Below, piece by piece: positions 15,007 through 26,026 of a stretch of DNA of 64,000 nt. The notes under the pieces are model-generated. The model had not been told where the DNA came from and ran no database searches. It worked only from the letters and a program-made list of their open reading frames with translations. The translations under genes and the position numbers were made by a program. Within the stretch, counting starts at the first letter, position 1; each line of letters opens with the position of its first letter. Source of the DNA: Strigamia acuminata (taxonomy: Eukaryota > Arthropoda > Chilopoda > Geophilomorpha > Linotaeniidae); NCBI GenBank assembly GCA_949358305.1, contig CASHSZ010000048.1, positions 103,001 to 167,000 of the forward strand. The letters are read 5' to 3'.

Positions 15007-18000
15007 GAGATCAAAAGTCTATTCTCCCAAATCATTGGTTGGATGTTTCTAAAACTTACATTGGAGCCTTCTACTAAGGTTTAAACACTATTTCTGAACA
15101 TTCAGAGACATTGGTCTTGTGGTGTTTGTGCTAAGTCAACTGTGATGAGATCAAAAGTCTATTCTCCCAAATCATCGGTTAAATGTTTCTAAAACTTACA
15201 TTGGAGCCTTCTACTAAGGTTTAAACACTATTTCTGAACATTCAGAGACATTGGTCTTGTGGTGTTTGTGCTAAGTCAACTGTGATGAGATCAAAAGTCT
15301 ATTCTCCCAAATCATCGGTTGGATGTTTCTAAAACTTACATTGGAGCCTTCTACTAAGGTTTAAACACTATTTCTGAACATTCAGAGACATTGGACTTGT
15401 GGTGTTTGTGCTAAGTCAACTGTGATGAGATCAAAGTCTATTCTCTCAAATCATTGGTTGGATGTTTCTAAAACTTACATTGGAGCCTTCTACTAAGGTT
15501 TAAACACTATTTCTGAACATTCAGAGACATTGGTCTTGTGGTGTTTGTGCTAAGTCAACTGTGATGAGATCAAAGTCTATTCTCTCAAATCATTGGTTGG
15601 ATGTTTCTAAAACTTACATTGGAGCCTTCTACTAAGGTTTAAACACTATTTCTGAACATTCAGAGACATTGGTCTTGTGGTGTTTGTGCTAAGTCAACTG
15701 TGATGAGATCAAAAGTCTATTCTCCCAAATCATCGGTTGGATGTTTCTAAAACTTACATTGGAGCCTTCTACTAAGGTTTAAACACTATTTCTGAACATT
15801 CAGAGACATTGGACTTGTGGTGTTTGTGCTAAGTCAACTGCGAGTGAAATGAGCTCAAAATTTTTTTTTCAAAATTTATTGCTTGGGTGTTGCTAAAACT
15901 TATATTGAAGGCTTCTACTAAGGTTTAAACACTATTTCTGAACATACAGAGACATTGGACTTGTGGTGTTTGTGCTAAGTAACTGTGATGAGATCAAAAG
16001 TCTATTCTCCCAAATCATTGCTTGGATGTTGCTAAAACTTACATTGGAGCCTTCTACTAAGGTTTAAACACTATTTCTGAACATTCAGAGACATTGGTCT
16101 TGTGGTGTTTGTGCTAAGTCAACTGTGATGAGATCAAAAGTCTATTCTCCCAAATCATCGGTTGAATGTTTCTAAAACTTACATTGGAGCCTTCTACTAA
16201 GGTTTAAACACTATTTCTGAACATTCAGAGACATTGGTCTTGTGGTGTTTGTGCTAAGTCAACTGTGATGAGATCAAAAGTCTATTCTCCCAAATCATTG
16301 GTTGGATGTTTCTAAAACTTACATTGGAGCCTTCTACTAAGGTTTAAACACTATTTCTGAACATTCAGAGACATTGGTCTTGTGGTGTTTGTGCTAAGTC
16401 AACTGTGATGAGATCAAAAGTCTATTCTCCCAAATCATCGGTTGAATGTTTCTAAAACTTACATTGGAGCCTTCTACTAAGGTTTAAACACTATTTCTGA
16501 ACATTCAGAGACATTGGGCTTGTGGTGTTTGTGCTAAGTCAACTGTGATGAGATCAAAAGTCTATTCTCCCAAATCATCGGTTGAATGTTTCTAAAACTT
16601 ACATTGGAGCCTTCTACTAAGGTTTAAACACTATTTCTGAACATTCAGAGACATTGGTCTTGTGGTGTTTGTGCTAAGTCAACTGTGATGAGATCAAAAG
16701 TCTATTCTCCCAAATCATTGGTTGGATGTTTCTAAAACTTACATTGGAGCCTTCTACTAAGGTTTAAACACTATTTCTGAACATTCAGAGACATTGGTCT
16801 TGTGGTGTTTGTGCTAAGTCAACTGTGATGAGATCAAAAGTCTATTCTCCCAAATCATCGGTTAAATGTTTCTAAAACTTACATTGGAGCCTTCTACTAA
16901 GGTTTAAACACTATTTCTGAACATTCAGAGACATTGGTCTTGTGGTGTTTGTGCTAAGTCAACTGTGATGAGATCAAAAGTCTATTCTCCCAAATCATCG
17001 GTTGGATGTTTCTAAAACTTACATTGGAGCCTTCTACTAAGGTTTAAACACTATTTCTGAACATTCAGAGACATTGGACTTGTGGTGTTTGTGCTAAGTC
17101 AACTGTGATGAGATCAAAGTCTATTCTCTCAAATCATTGGTTGGATGTTTCTAAAACTTACATTGGAGCCTTCTACTAAGGTTTAAACACTATTTCTGAA
17201 CATTCAGAGACATTGGTCTTGTGGTGTTTGTGCTAAGTCAACTGTGATGAGATCAAAGTCTATTCTCTCAAATCATTGGTTGGATGTTTCTAAAACTTAC
17301 ATTGGAGCCTTCTACTAAGGTTTAAACACTATTTCTGAACATTCAGAGACATTGGTCTTGTGGTGTTTGTGCTAAGTCAACTGTGATGAGATCAAAAGTC
17401 TATTCTCCCAAATCATTGCTTGGATGTTGCTAAAACTTACATTGGAGCCTTCTACTAAGGTTTAAACACTATTTCTGAACATTCAGAGACATTGGTCTTG
17501 TGGTGTTTGTGCTAAGTCAACTGTGATGAGATCAAAGTCTATTCTCTCAAATCAGTGGTTGGATGTTTCTAAAACTTACATTGGAGCCTTCTACTAAGGT
17601 TTAAACACTATTTCTGAACATTCAGAGACATTGGACTTGTGGTGTTTGTGCTAAGTCAACTGTGATGAGATCAAAAGTCTATTCAACCAAATCATCGGTT
17701 GGATGTTTCTAAAACTTACATTGGAGCCTTCTACTAAGGTTTAAACACTATTTCTGAACATTCAGAGACATTGGTCTTGTGGTGTTTGTGCTAAGTCAAC
17801 TGTGATGAGATCAAAAGTCTATTCTCCCAAATCATTGGTTGGATGTTTCTAAAACTTACATTGGAGCCTTCTACTAAGGTTTAAACACTATTTCTGAACA
17901 TTCAGAGACATTGGTCTTGTGATGTTTGTGCTAAGTCAACTGTGATGAGATCAAAAGTCTATTCTCCCAAATCATCGGTTGGATGTTTCTAAAACTTACA

Positions 18001-21000
18001 TTGGAGCCTTCTACTAAGGTTTAAACACTATTTCTGAACATTCAGAGACATTGGACTTGTGGTGTTTGTGCTAAGTCAACTGCGAGTGAAATGAGCTCAA
18101 AATTTTTTTTTCAAAATTTATTGCTTGGGTGTTGCTAAAACTTATATTGAAGGCTTCTACTAAGGTTTAAACACTATTTCTGAACATACAGAGACATTGG
18201 ACTTGTGGTGTTTGTGCTAAGTAACTGTGATGAGATCAAAAGTCTATTCTCCCAAATCATTGCTTGGATGTTGCTAAAACTTACATTGGAGCCTTCTACT
18301 AAGGTTTAAACACTATTTCTGAACATTCAGAGACATTGGTCTTGTGGTGTTTGTGCTAAGTCAACTGTGATGAGATCAAAAGTCTATTCTCCCAAATCAT
18401 CGGTTGAATGTTTCTAAAACTTACATTGGAGCCTTCTACTAAGGTTTAAACACTATTTCTGAACATTCAGAGACATTGGTCTTGTGGTGTTTGTGCTAAG
18501 TCAACTGTGATGAGATCAAAAGTCTATTCTCCCAAATCATTGGTTGGATGTTTCTAAAACTTACATTGGAGCCTTCTACTAAGGTTTAAACACTATTTCT
18601 GAACATTCAGAGACATTGGTCTTGTGGTGTTTGTGCTAAGTCAACTGTGATGAGATCAAAAGTCTATTCTCCCAAATCATCGGTTGAATGTTTCTAAAAC
18701 TTACATTGGAGCCTTCTACTAAGGTTTAAACACTATTTCTGAACATTCAGAGACATTGGTCTTGTGGTGTTTGTGCTAAGTCAACTGTGATGAGATCAAA
18801 AGTCTATTCTTCCAAATCATTGCTTGGATGTTGCTAAAACTTACATTGAAGGCTTCTACTAAGGTTTAAACACTATTTCTGAACATTCAGAGACATTGGT
18901 CTTGTGGTGTTTGTGCTAAGTCAACTGTGATGAGATCAAAGTCTATTCTCTCAAATCATTGGTTGGATGTTTCTAAAACTTACATTGGAGCCTTCTACTA
19001 AGGTTTAAACACTATTTCTGAACATTCAGAGACATTGGTCTTGTGGTGTTTGTGCTAAGTCAACTGTGATGAGATCAAAAGTCTATTCTCCCAAATCATC
19101 GGTTGGATGTTTCTAAAACTTACATTGGAGCCTTCTACTAAGGTTTAAACACTATTTCTGAACATTCAGAGACATTGGACTTGTGGTGTTTGTGCTAAGT
19201 CAACTGTGATGAGATCAAAGTCTATTCTCTCAAATCATTGGTTGGATGTTTCTAAAACTTACATTGGAGCCTTCTACTAAGGTTTAAACACTATTTCTGA
19301 ACATTCAGAGACATTGGTCTTGTGGTGTTTGTGCTAAGTCAACTGTGATGAGATCAAAGTCTATTCTCTCAAATCATTGGTTGGATGTTTCTAAAACTTA
19401 CATTGGAGCCTTCTACTAAGGTTTAAACACTATTTCTGAACATTCAGAGACATTGGTCTTGTGGTGTTTGTGCTAAGTCAACTGTGATGAGATCAAAAGT
19501 CTATTCTTCCAAATCATTGCTTGGATGTTGCTAAAACTTACATTGAAGGCTTCTACTAAGGTTTAAACACTATTTCTGAACATTCAGAGACATTGGTCTT
19601 GTGGTGTTTGTGCTAAGTCAACTGTGATGAGATCAAAGTCTATTCTCTCAAATCATTGGTTGGATGTTTCTAAAACTTACATTGGAGCCTTCTACTAAGG
19701 TTTAAACACTATTTCTGAACATTCAGAGACATTGGTCTTGTAGTGTTTGTGCTAAGTCAACTGTGATGAGATCAAAAGTCTATTCTCCCAAATCATCGGT
19801 TGGATGTTTCTAAAACTTACATTGGAGCCTTCTACTAAGGTTTAAACACTATTTCTGAACATTCAGAGACATTGGACTTGTGGTGTTTGTGCTAAGTCAA
19901 CTGTGATGAGATCAAAGTCTATTCTCTCAAATCATTGGTTGGATGTTTCTAAAACTTACATTGGAGCCTTCTACTAAGGTTTAAACACTATTTCTGAACA
20001 TTCAGAGACATTGGTCTTGTGGTGTTTGTGCTAAGTCAACTGTGATGAGATCAAAGTCTATTCTCTCAAATCATTGGTTGGATGTTTCTAAAACTTACAT
20101 TGGAGCCTTCTACTAAGGTTTAAACACTATTTCTGAACATTCAGAGACATTGGTCTTGTGGTGTTTGTGCTAAGTCAACTGTGATGAGATCAAAAGTCTA
20201 TTCTCCCAAATCATTGCTTGGATGTTGCTAAAACTTACATTGGAGCCTTCTACTAAGGTTTAAACACTATTTCTGAACATTCAGAGACATTGGTCTTGTG
20301 GTGTTTGTGCTAAGTCAACTGTGATGAGATCAAAGTCTATTCTCTCAAATCATTGGTTGGATGTTTCTAAAACTTACATTGGAGCCTTCTACTAAGGTTT
20401 AAACACTATTTCTGAACATTCAGAGACATTGGACTTGTGGTGTTTGTGCTAAGTCAACTGTGATGAGATCAAAAGTCTATTCAACCAAATCATCGGTTGG
20501 ATGTTTCTAAAACTTACATTGGAGCCTTCTACTAAGGTTTAAACACTATTTCTGAACATTCAGAGACATTGGTCTTGTGGTGTTTGTGCTAAGTCAACTG
20601 TGATGAGATCAAAAGTCTATTCTCCCAAATCATTGGTTGGATGTTTCTAAAACTTACATTGGAGCCTTCTACTAAGGTTTAAACACTATTTCTGAACATT
20701 CAGAGACATTGGTCTTGTGATGTTTGTGCTAAGTCAACTGTGATGAGATCAAAAGTCTATTCTCCCAAATCATCGGTTGGATGTTTCTAAAACTTACATT
20801 GGAGCCTTCTACTAAGGTTTAAACACTATTTCTGAACATTCAGAGACATTGGACTTGTGGTGTTTGTGCTAAGTCAACTGCGATGTGAAATGAGCTCAAA
20901 ATTTTTTTTTCAAAATTTAATGCTTGGGTGTTGCTAAAACTTATATTGAAGGCTTCTACTAAGGTTTAAACACTATTTCTGAACATACAGAGACATTGGA

Positions 21001-24000
21001 CTTGTGGTGTTTGTGCTAAGTAACTGTGATGAGATCAAAAGTCTATTCTCCCAAATCATTGCTTGGATGTTGCTAAAACTTACATTGAAGGCTTCTACTA
21101 AGGTTTAAACACTATTTCTGAACATTCAGAGACATTGGTCTTGTGGTGTTTGTGCTAAGTCAACTGTGATGAGATCAAAAGTCTATTCTCCCAAATCATT
21201 GCTTGGATGTTGCTAAAACTTACATTGAAGGCTTCTACTAAGGTTTAAACACTATTTCTGAACATTCAGAGACATTGGTCTTGTGGTGTTTGTGCTAAGT
21301 CAACTGTGATGAGATCAAAAGTCTATTCTCCCAAATCATCGGTTGAATGTTTCTAAAACTTACATTGGAGCCTTCTACTAAGGTTTAAACACTATTTCTG
21401 AACATTCAGAGACATTGGTCTTGTGGTGTTTGTGCTAAGTCAACTGTGATGAGATCAAAGTCTATTCTCTCAAATCATTGGTTGGATGTTTCTAAAACTT
21501 ACATTGGAGCCTTCTACTAAGGTTTAAACACTATTTCTAAGCATTCAGAGACATTGGTTTTGTGGTGTTTGTGCTAAGTCAACTGTGATGAGATCAAAAG
21601 TCTATTCTCCCAAATCATCGGTTGAATGTTTCTAAAACTTACATTGGAGCCTTCTACTAAGGTTTAAACACTATTTCTGAACATTCAGAGACATTGGTCT
21701 TGTGGTGTTTGTGCTAAGTCAACTGTGATGAGATCAAAAGTCTATTCTCCCAAATCATTGGTTGGATGTTTCTAAAACTTACATTGGAGCCTTCTACTAA
21801 GGTTTAAACACTATTTCTGAACATTCAGAGACATTGGTCTTGTGGTGTTTGTGCTAAGTCAACTGTGATGAGATCAAAAGTCTATTCTCCCAAATCATCG
21901 GTTAAATGTTTCTAAAACTTACATTGGAGCCTTCTACTAAGGTTTAAACACTATTTCTGAACATTTAGAGACATTGGTCTTGTGGTGTTTGTGCTAAGTC
22001 AACTGTGATGAGATCAAAAGTCTATTCTCCCAAATCATCGGTTGGATGTTTCTAAAACTTACATTGGAGCCTTCTACTAAGGTTTAAACACTATTTCTGA
22101 ACATTCAGAGACATTGGACTTGTGGTGTTTGTGCTAAGTCAACTGCGATGTGAAATGAGCTCAAAATTTTTTTTTCAAAATTTATTGCTTGGGTGTTGCT
22201 AAAACTTATATTGAAGGCTTCTACTAAGGTTTAAACACTATTTCTGAACATACAGAGACATTGGACTTGTGGTGTTTGTGCTAAGTAACTGTGATGAGAT
22301 CAAAAGTCTATTCTCCCAAATCATTGCTTGGATGTTGCTAAAACTTACATTGAAGGCTTCTACTAAGGTTTAAACACTATTTCTGAACATTCAGAGACAT
22401 TGGTCTTGTGGTGTTTGTGCTAAGTCAACTGTGATGAGATCAAAAGTCTATTCTCCCAAATCATCGGTTGGATGTTTCTAAAACTTACATTGGAGCCTTC
22501 TACTAAGGTTTAAACACTATTTCTGAACATTCAGAGACATTGGTCTTATGGTGTTTGTGCTAAGTCAACTGTGATGAGATCAAAAGTCTATTCTCCCAAA
22601 TCATCGGTTGGATGTTTCTAAAACTTACATTGGAGCCTTCTACTAAGGTTTAAACACTATTTCTGAACATTCAGAGACATTGGTCTTGTGGTGTTTGTGC
22701 TAAGTCAACTGTGATGAGATCAAAAGTCTATTCTCCCAAATCATTGGTTGGATGTTTCTAAAACTTACATTGGAGCCTTCTACTAAGGTTTAAACACTAT
22801 TTCTGAACATTCAGAGACATTGGTCTTGTGGTGTTTGTGCTAAGTCAACTGTGATGTGAAATAAGCTCAAAATTTTTTTTTCAAAATTTATTGCTTGGGT
22901 GTTGCTAAAACTTATATTGAAGGCTTCTACTAAGGTTTAAACACTATTTCTGAACATTCAGAGACATTGGTCTTGTGGTGTTTGTGCTAAGTCAACTGCG
23001 ATGTGAAATGAGCTCAAAATTTTTTTTTCAAAATTTAATGCTTGGGTGTTGCTAAAACTTATATTGAAGGCTTCTACTAAGGTTTAAACACTATTTCTGA
23101 ACATTCAGAGACATTGGACTTGTGGTGTTTGTGCTAAGTCAACTGTGATCAGATCAAAAGTCTATTCTCCCAAATCATTGCTTGGATGTTGCTAAAACTT
23201 ACATTGAAGGCTTCTACTAAGGTTTAAACACTATTTCTGAACATTCAGAGACATTGGTCTTGTGGTGTTTGTGCTAAGTCAACTGTGATGAGATCAAAAG
23301 TCTATTCTCCCAAATTATCGGTTGGATGTTTCTAAAACTTACATTGAAGGCTTCTACTAAGGTTTAAACACTATTTCTGAACATTCAGAGACATTGGTCT
23401 TATGGTGTTTGTGCTAAGTCAACTGTGATGAGATCAAAAGTCTATTCTCCCAAATCATCGGTTAAATGTTTCTAAAACTTACATTGGAGCCTTCTACTAA
23501 GGTTTAAACACTATTTCTGAACATTCAGAGACATTGGTCTTGTGGTGTTTGTGCTAAGTCAACTGTGATGAGATCAAAAGTCTATTCTCCCAAATCATCG
23601 GTTGGATGTTTCTAAAACTTACATTGGAGCCTTCTACTAAGGTTTAAACACTATTTCTGAACATTCAGAGACATTGGTCTTGTGGTGTTTGTGCTAAGTC
23701 AACTGTGATGAGATCAAAAGTCTATTCTCCCAAATCATCGGTTGAATGTTTCTAAAACTTACATTGGAGCCTTCTACTAAGGTTTAAACACTATTTCTGA
23801 ACATTCAGAGACATTGGTCTTGTGGTGTTTGTGCTAAGTCAACTGTGATGAGATCAAAAGTCTATTCTCCCAAATCATCGGTTAAATGTTTCTAAAACTT
23901 ACATTGGAGCCTTCTACTAAGGTTTAAACACTATTTCTGAACATTCAGAGACATTGGTCTTGTGGTGTTTGTGCTAAGTCAACTGTGATGAGATCAAAAG

Positions 24001-24243
24001 TCTATTCTCCCAAATCATCGGTTGGATGTTTCTAAAACTTACATTGGAGCCTTCTACTAAGGTTTAAACACTATTTCTGAACATTCAGAGACATTGGACT
24101 TGTGGTGTTTGTGCTAAGTCAACTGTGATGAGATCAAAGTCTATTCTCTCAAATCATTGGTTGGATGTTTCTAAAACTTACATTGGAGCCTTCTACTAAG
24201 GTTTAAACACTATTTCTGAACATTCAGAGACATTGGTCTTGTG

Positions 24244-24248
24244 GTGTT
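24244..24248. repeat. Target-site duplication, left copy (gtgtt)
   Basis: The five bases gtgtt immediately before the left LTR recur at 31,255-31,259 immediately after the right LTR. Removing the element and one copy restores an uninterrupted satellite monomer (ggtgtttgtgctaag), so the insertion site and both element ends are exact. Confidence 0.95.
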
Positions 24249-24771
24249 TGTTGGAAATAAGTTTCTTTTGTAGGCAAATAAGTTGCATGTCCGAGTATGT
24301 TCACCTTACCAAGCGTGTTAATTGCGCGATGATATCTGGCGCGAGTTTATGGTTTATCGCGCCATTAGTACAACGTGCCTTTAATTGTTCAGTGTATTTG
24401 TATTACCTGCCCTGAGTTGCGAATTTGTATAATACGCAGGAATACTGTACGTGCATTTAAGTGACATTGTTGTTAAATACATTTGTGTATTTATATGCGT
24501 TAAGTTTATGTATATTATCTGGCATTTGTAAGATTATAAATGCCATGCCAAATGTATTTCCGTATTGTTTGCATTTTACATGATTTGTTCTATGTTCAAC
24601 ATTTATGTGATCATAAGTCACCTGATCAATGATTCTATGTAACTCATAAATGATTTGTTCTGTATGCACTCTTGAGTTGAAAACCATGATTAAACATGGC
24701 CACCGCCTGTGCGGATTTTTGGCAAAGCCAAATATGCTGTTTTGGACTTACACCATCATTTATTTTCCACA
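24249..24771 (+). repeat. 5' LTR of copia element 1
   Basis: Begins tgttggaaataag and ends ttattttccaca; the same 523 bp recur at 30,732-31,254 (offset 6,483) with no difference seen by eye. Candidate core promoter motifs are tataat at 24,428 and tataaa at 24,535, and an attaaa at 24,689 could serve polyadenylation; none can be chosen from sequence alone. The short reading frames inside (for example 24,457-24,687 on the - strand) are duplicated exactly in the other LTR and are not taken as genes. Confidence 0.95.
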
Positions 24772-24772
24772 T

Positions 24773-24790
24773 TGGTAGCAGAGGGTGGTT
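24773..24790 (+). promoter_or_regulatory. Primer-binding site for initiator Met tRNA
   Basis: One base after the 5' LTR lies an 18-base sequence starting tggtagcagag. It pairs with the 3' end of the animal initiator methionine tRNA (…CCTCTGCTACCA) at 17 of 18 positions, with one G for A. This is where minus-strand DNA synthesis would be primed from an intact tRNA 3' end, rather than the internal half-tRNA site used by Drosophila copia. Confidence 0.9.
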
Positions 24791-26026
24791 CTCTGTAAGT
24801 CCAGCGTGAGTTTCGTGGCCAAATTCGAACTCAGCGCGAAATTCTGACCAGGAACGCATATTTTCGGCAACCACGGACATCGCGCACGACCCGGGCGGAC
24901 CGTAGAGACAGAAACCAGGCATCGACGAACGTCTGAAGTGCGTCGTTTAGCAGCGAAGCCAAGTTCGGGGCGGCAACGACGGAATTACTCGTTTTTGGAC
25001 GGGTTTCAAGCGTTTTTCGACGCTGGAACCACAGCGTTTTTGCCGACAGCGGTGAATATAATATATATTAACATTCTTTTTGATTATTTAACAGTTGGAA
25101 ACTGTTAAACCATGCTGGACTGTGCATTTTCACCGAGACCGTCTTTTCCAAAATCCAAGATGGCGGCGCCCGTCTTATAAGTGTTTGCGCAGTATCAACA
25201 CACATTTATCGTGGTTTTTGGATTGATTTGGACATTCAGCGGTGAGGATTACTTTATTTAATGAACATATTTATTGTTTGGATCGTTTTCGCGCTGGTTT
25301 TCAACGGAATTCGACCAGATTTTCGTCATTTCAAGCGCACGGAGATCGTCGGCAATTTAGCGGCGATTCAACGACGTACGACGTACGTTTCTTCGCGCAC
25401 ACGTTTCGACAACGTGCTTGGAAGCTCCGTGGACACTCCCAGGAGCATTTACGAACGTGAAACGTTCATATCATCCACTGGAAAAGCCGCAATTTGCACA
25501 ACGGCAATTGCGAAGTCGCGAACGATCGCGATTGTGTGCGAGGAAGGAAATTCCGCACACACACGAGCCTGTACCCCGGCGTACTATCGTGCTACGAGGG
25601 AGCGACCAGCTGCCAGCTTGGGGATCGTTTTGCGACGCACAGTCCCGCAAATACACGAATCATCTCAACTTTGCCAACTTCACATCGATTTAAGTGCATT
25701 TAGGGGTTCGAAATTACTTGTCATTAGTTATTTAAGGTTTTGGTTGGGCCCTTTAGTGTGTTTGGCACCCTCTAGTCAGTCGACTAGTGCCATCCTATTT
25801 CTGCACAGGCTTTCCCTGGCCACCGAGTGTCCCGCGGTCCTAGGAGTCCGGTCGGAACTCGGGGGATACTGTGTAGAGTTTTGCATCTCACTTAGTGAGA
25901 TTTGTCCTAGGGTGGATTGTGATATTTCGCCTAATTTTTGGGGGAATTTACTGTGTCTTCAGATTATTTTCGTGAAAGTGTTTGTGCAAAGTGAATTGTG
26001 CTACGGTATTATTTTGAAATTTGATC
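24791..26026 (+). other. Untranslated leader of copia element 1
   Basis: 1.2 kb between primer-binding site and Gag-Pol start, long for a copia leader. It contains a YY1-like site (25,157), a 15 bp odd-centred palindrome at 25,374-25,388 (arms acgtacg / cgtacgt), and a 263-codon open frame (25,261-26,052) that overlaps the Gag start in another frame. Packaging and dimerisation signals are expected in this part of an LTR element, but none can be assigned. No domain was recognised in the upstream frame. Confidence 0.75.
25157..25167 (+). promoter_or_regulatory. YY1-like site in the leader
   Basis: The 11 bases aagatggcggc match the known consensus for the zinc-finger factor YY1 (AANATGGCGGC). 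YY1 sites near the start of other retroelements, such as mammalian L1, help position transcription starts. Here the site lies about 390 bp downstream of the LTR, so a similar role is only a possibility. A chance match is also plausible. Confidence 0.35.

Larger units (their letters stand above)
1..24248 (+). repeat. Satellite array, segment 1 (about 140 bp monomers)
   Basis: Head-to-tail tandem repeat with every monomer in the same orientation. Monomer starts, set at the motif cttctactaagg, fall at 3, 143, 290 and 429, giving lengths of 140, 147 and 139 bp. Three classes recur. The 140 bp class has the tract tctattctcccaaatc. A 139 bp class lacks one A and reads tctattctctcaaatc, and a second 139 bp form has gtaactg for gtcaactg. 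The 147 bp class has a run of nine T in place of the gatcaaaag tract. Most monomers differ from their class by only a few bases. There is no open reading frame of note. The array is broken at 24,248 by a copia element and resumes in the same phase at 31,255. The length near one nucleosome and the multimeric order resemble centromeric or pericentromeric satellites of animals; that location is an inference. Confidence 0.97.

Noticed and set aside
1-24248. Protein-coding genes in the satellite
   Set aside because: No frame of note; every monomer carries stops in all frames.
24457-24687. Short reading frames within LTRs (24,233-24,922, 30,716-31,170, 56,664-56,894, 63,003-63,233)
   Set aside because: They are non-coding regulatory sequence duplicated between LTRs, with no recognised domain.
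26021-26026. Gag-Pol start at 26,021
   Set aside because: That codon is TTG. The first ATG in a fair context is at 26,027, so the start was moved two codons downstream.
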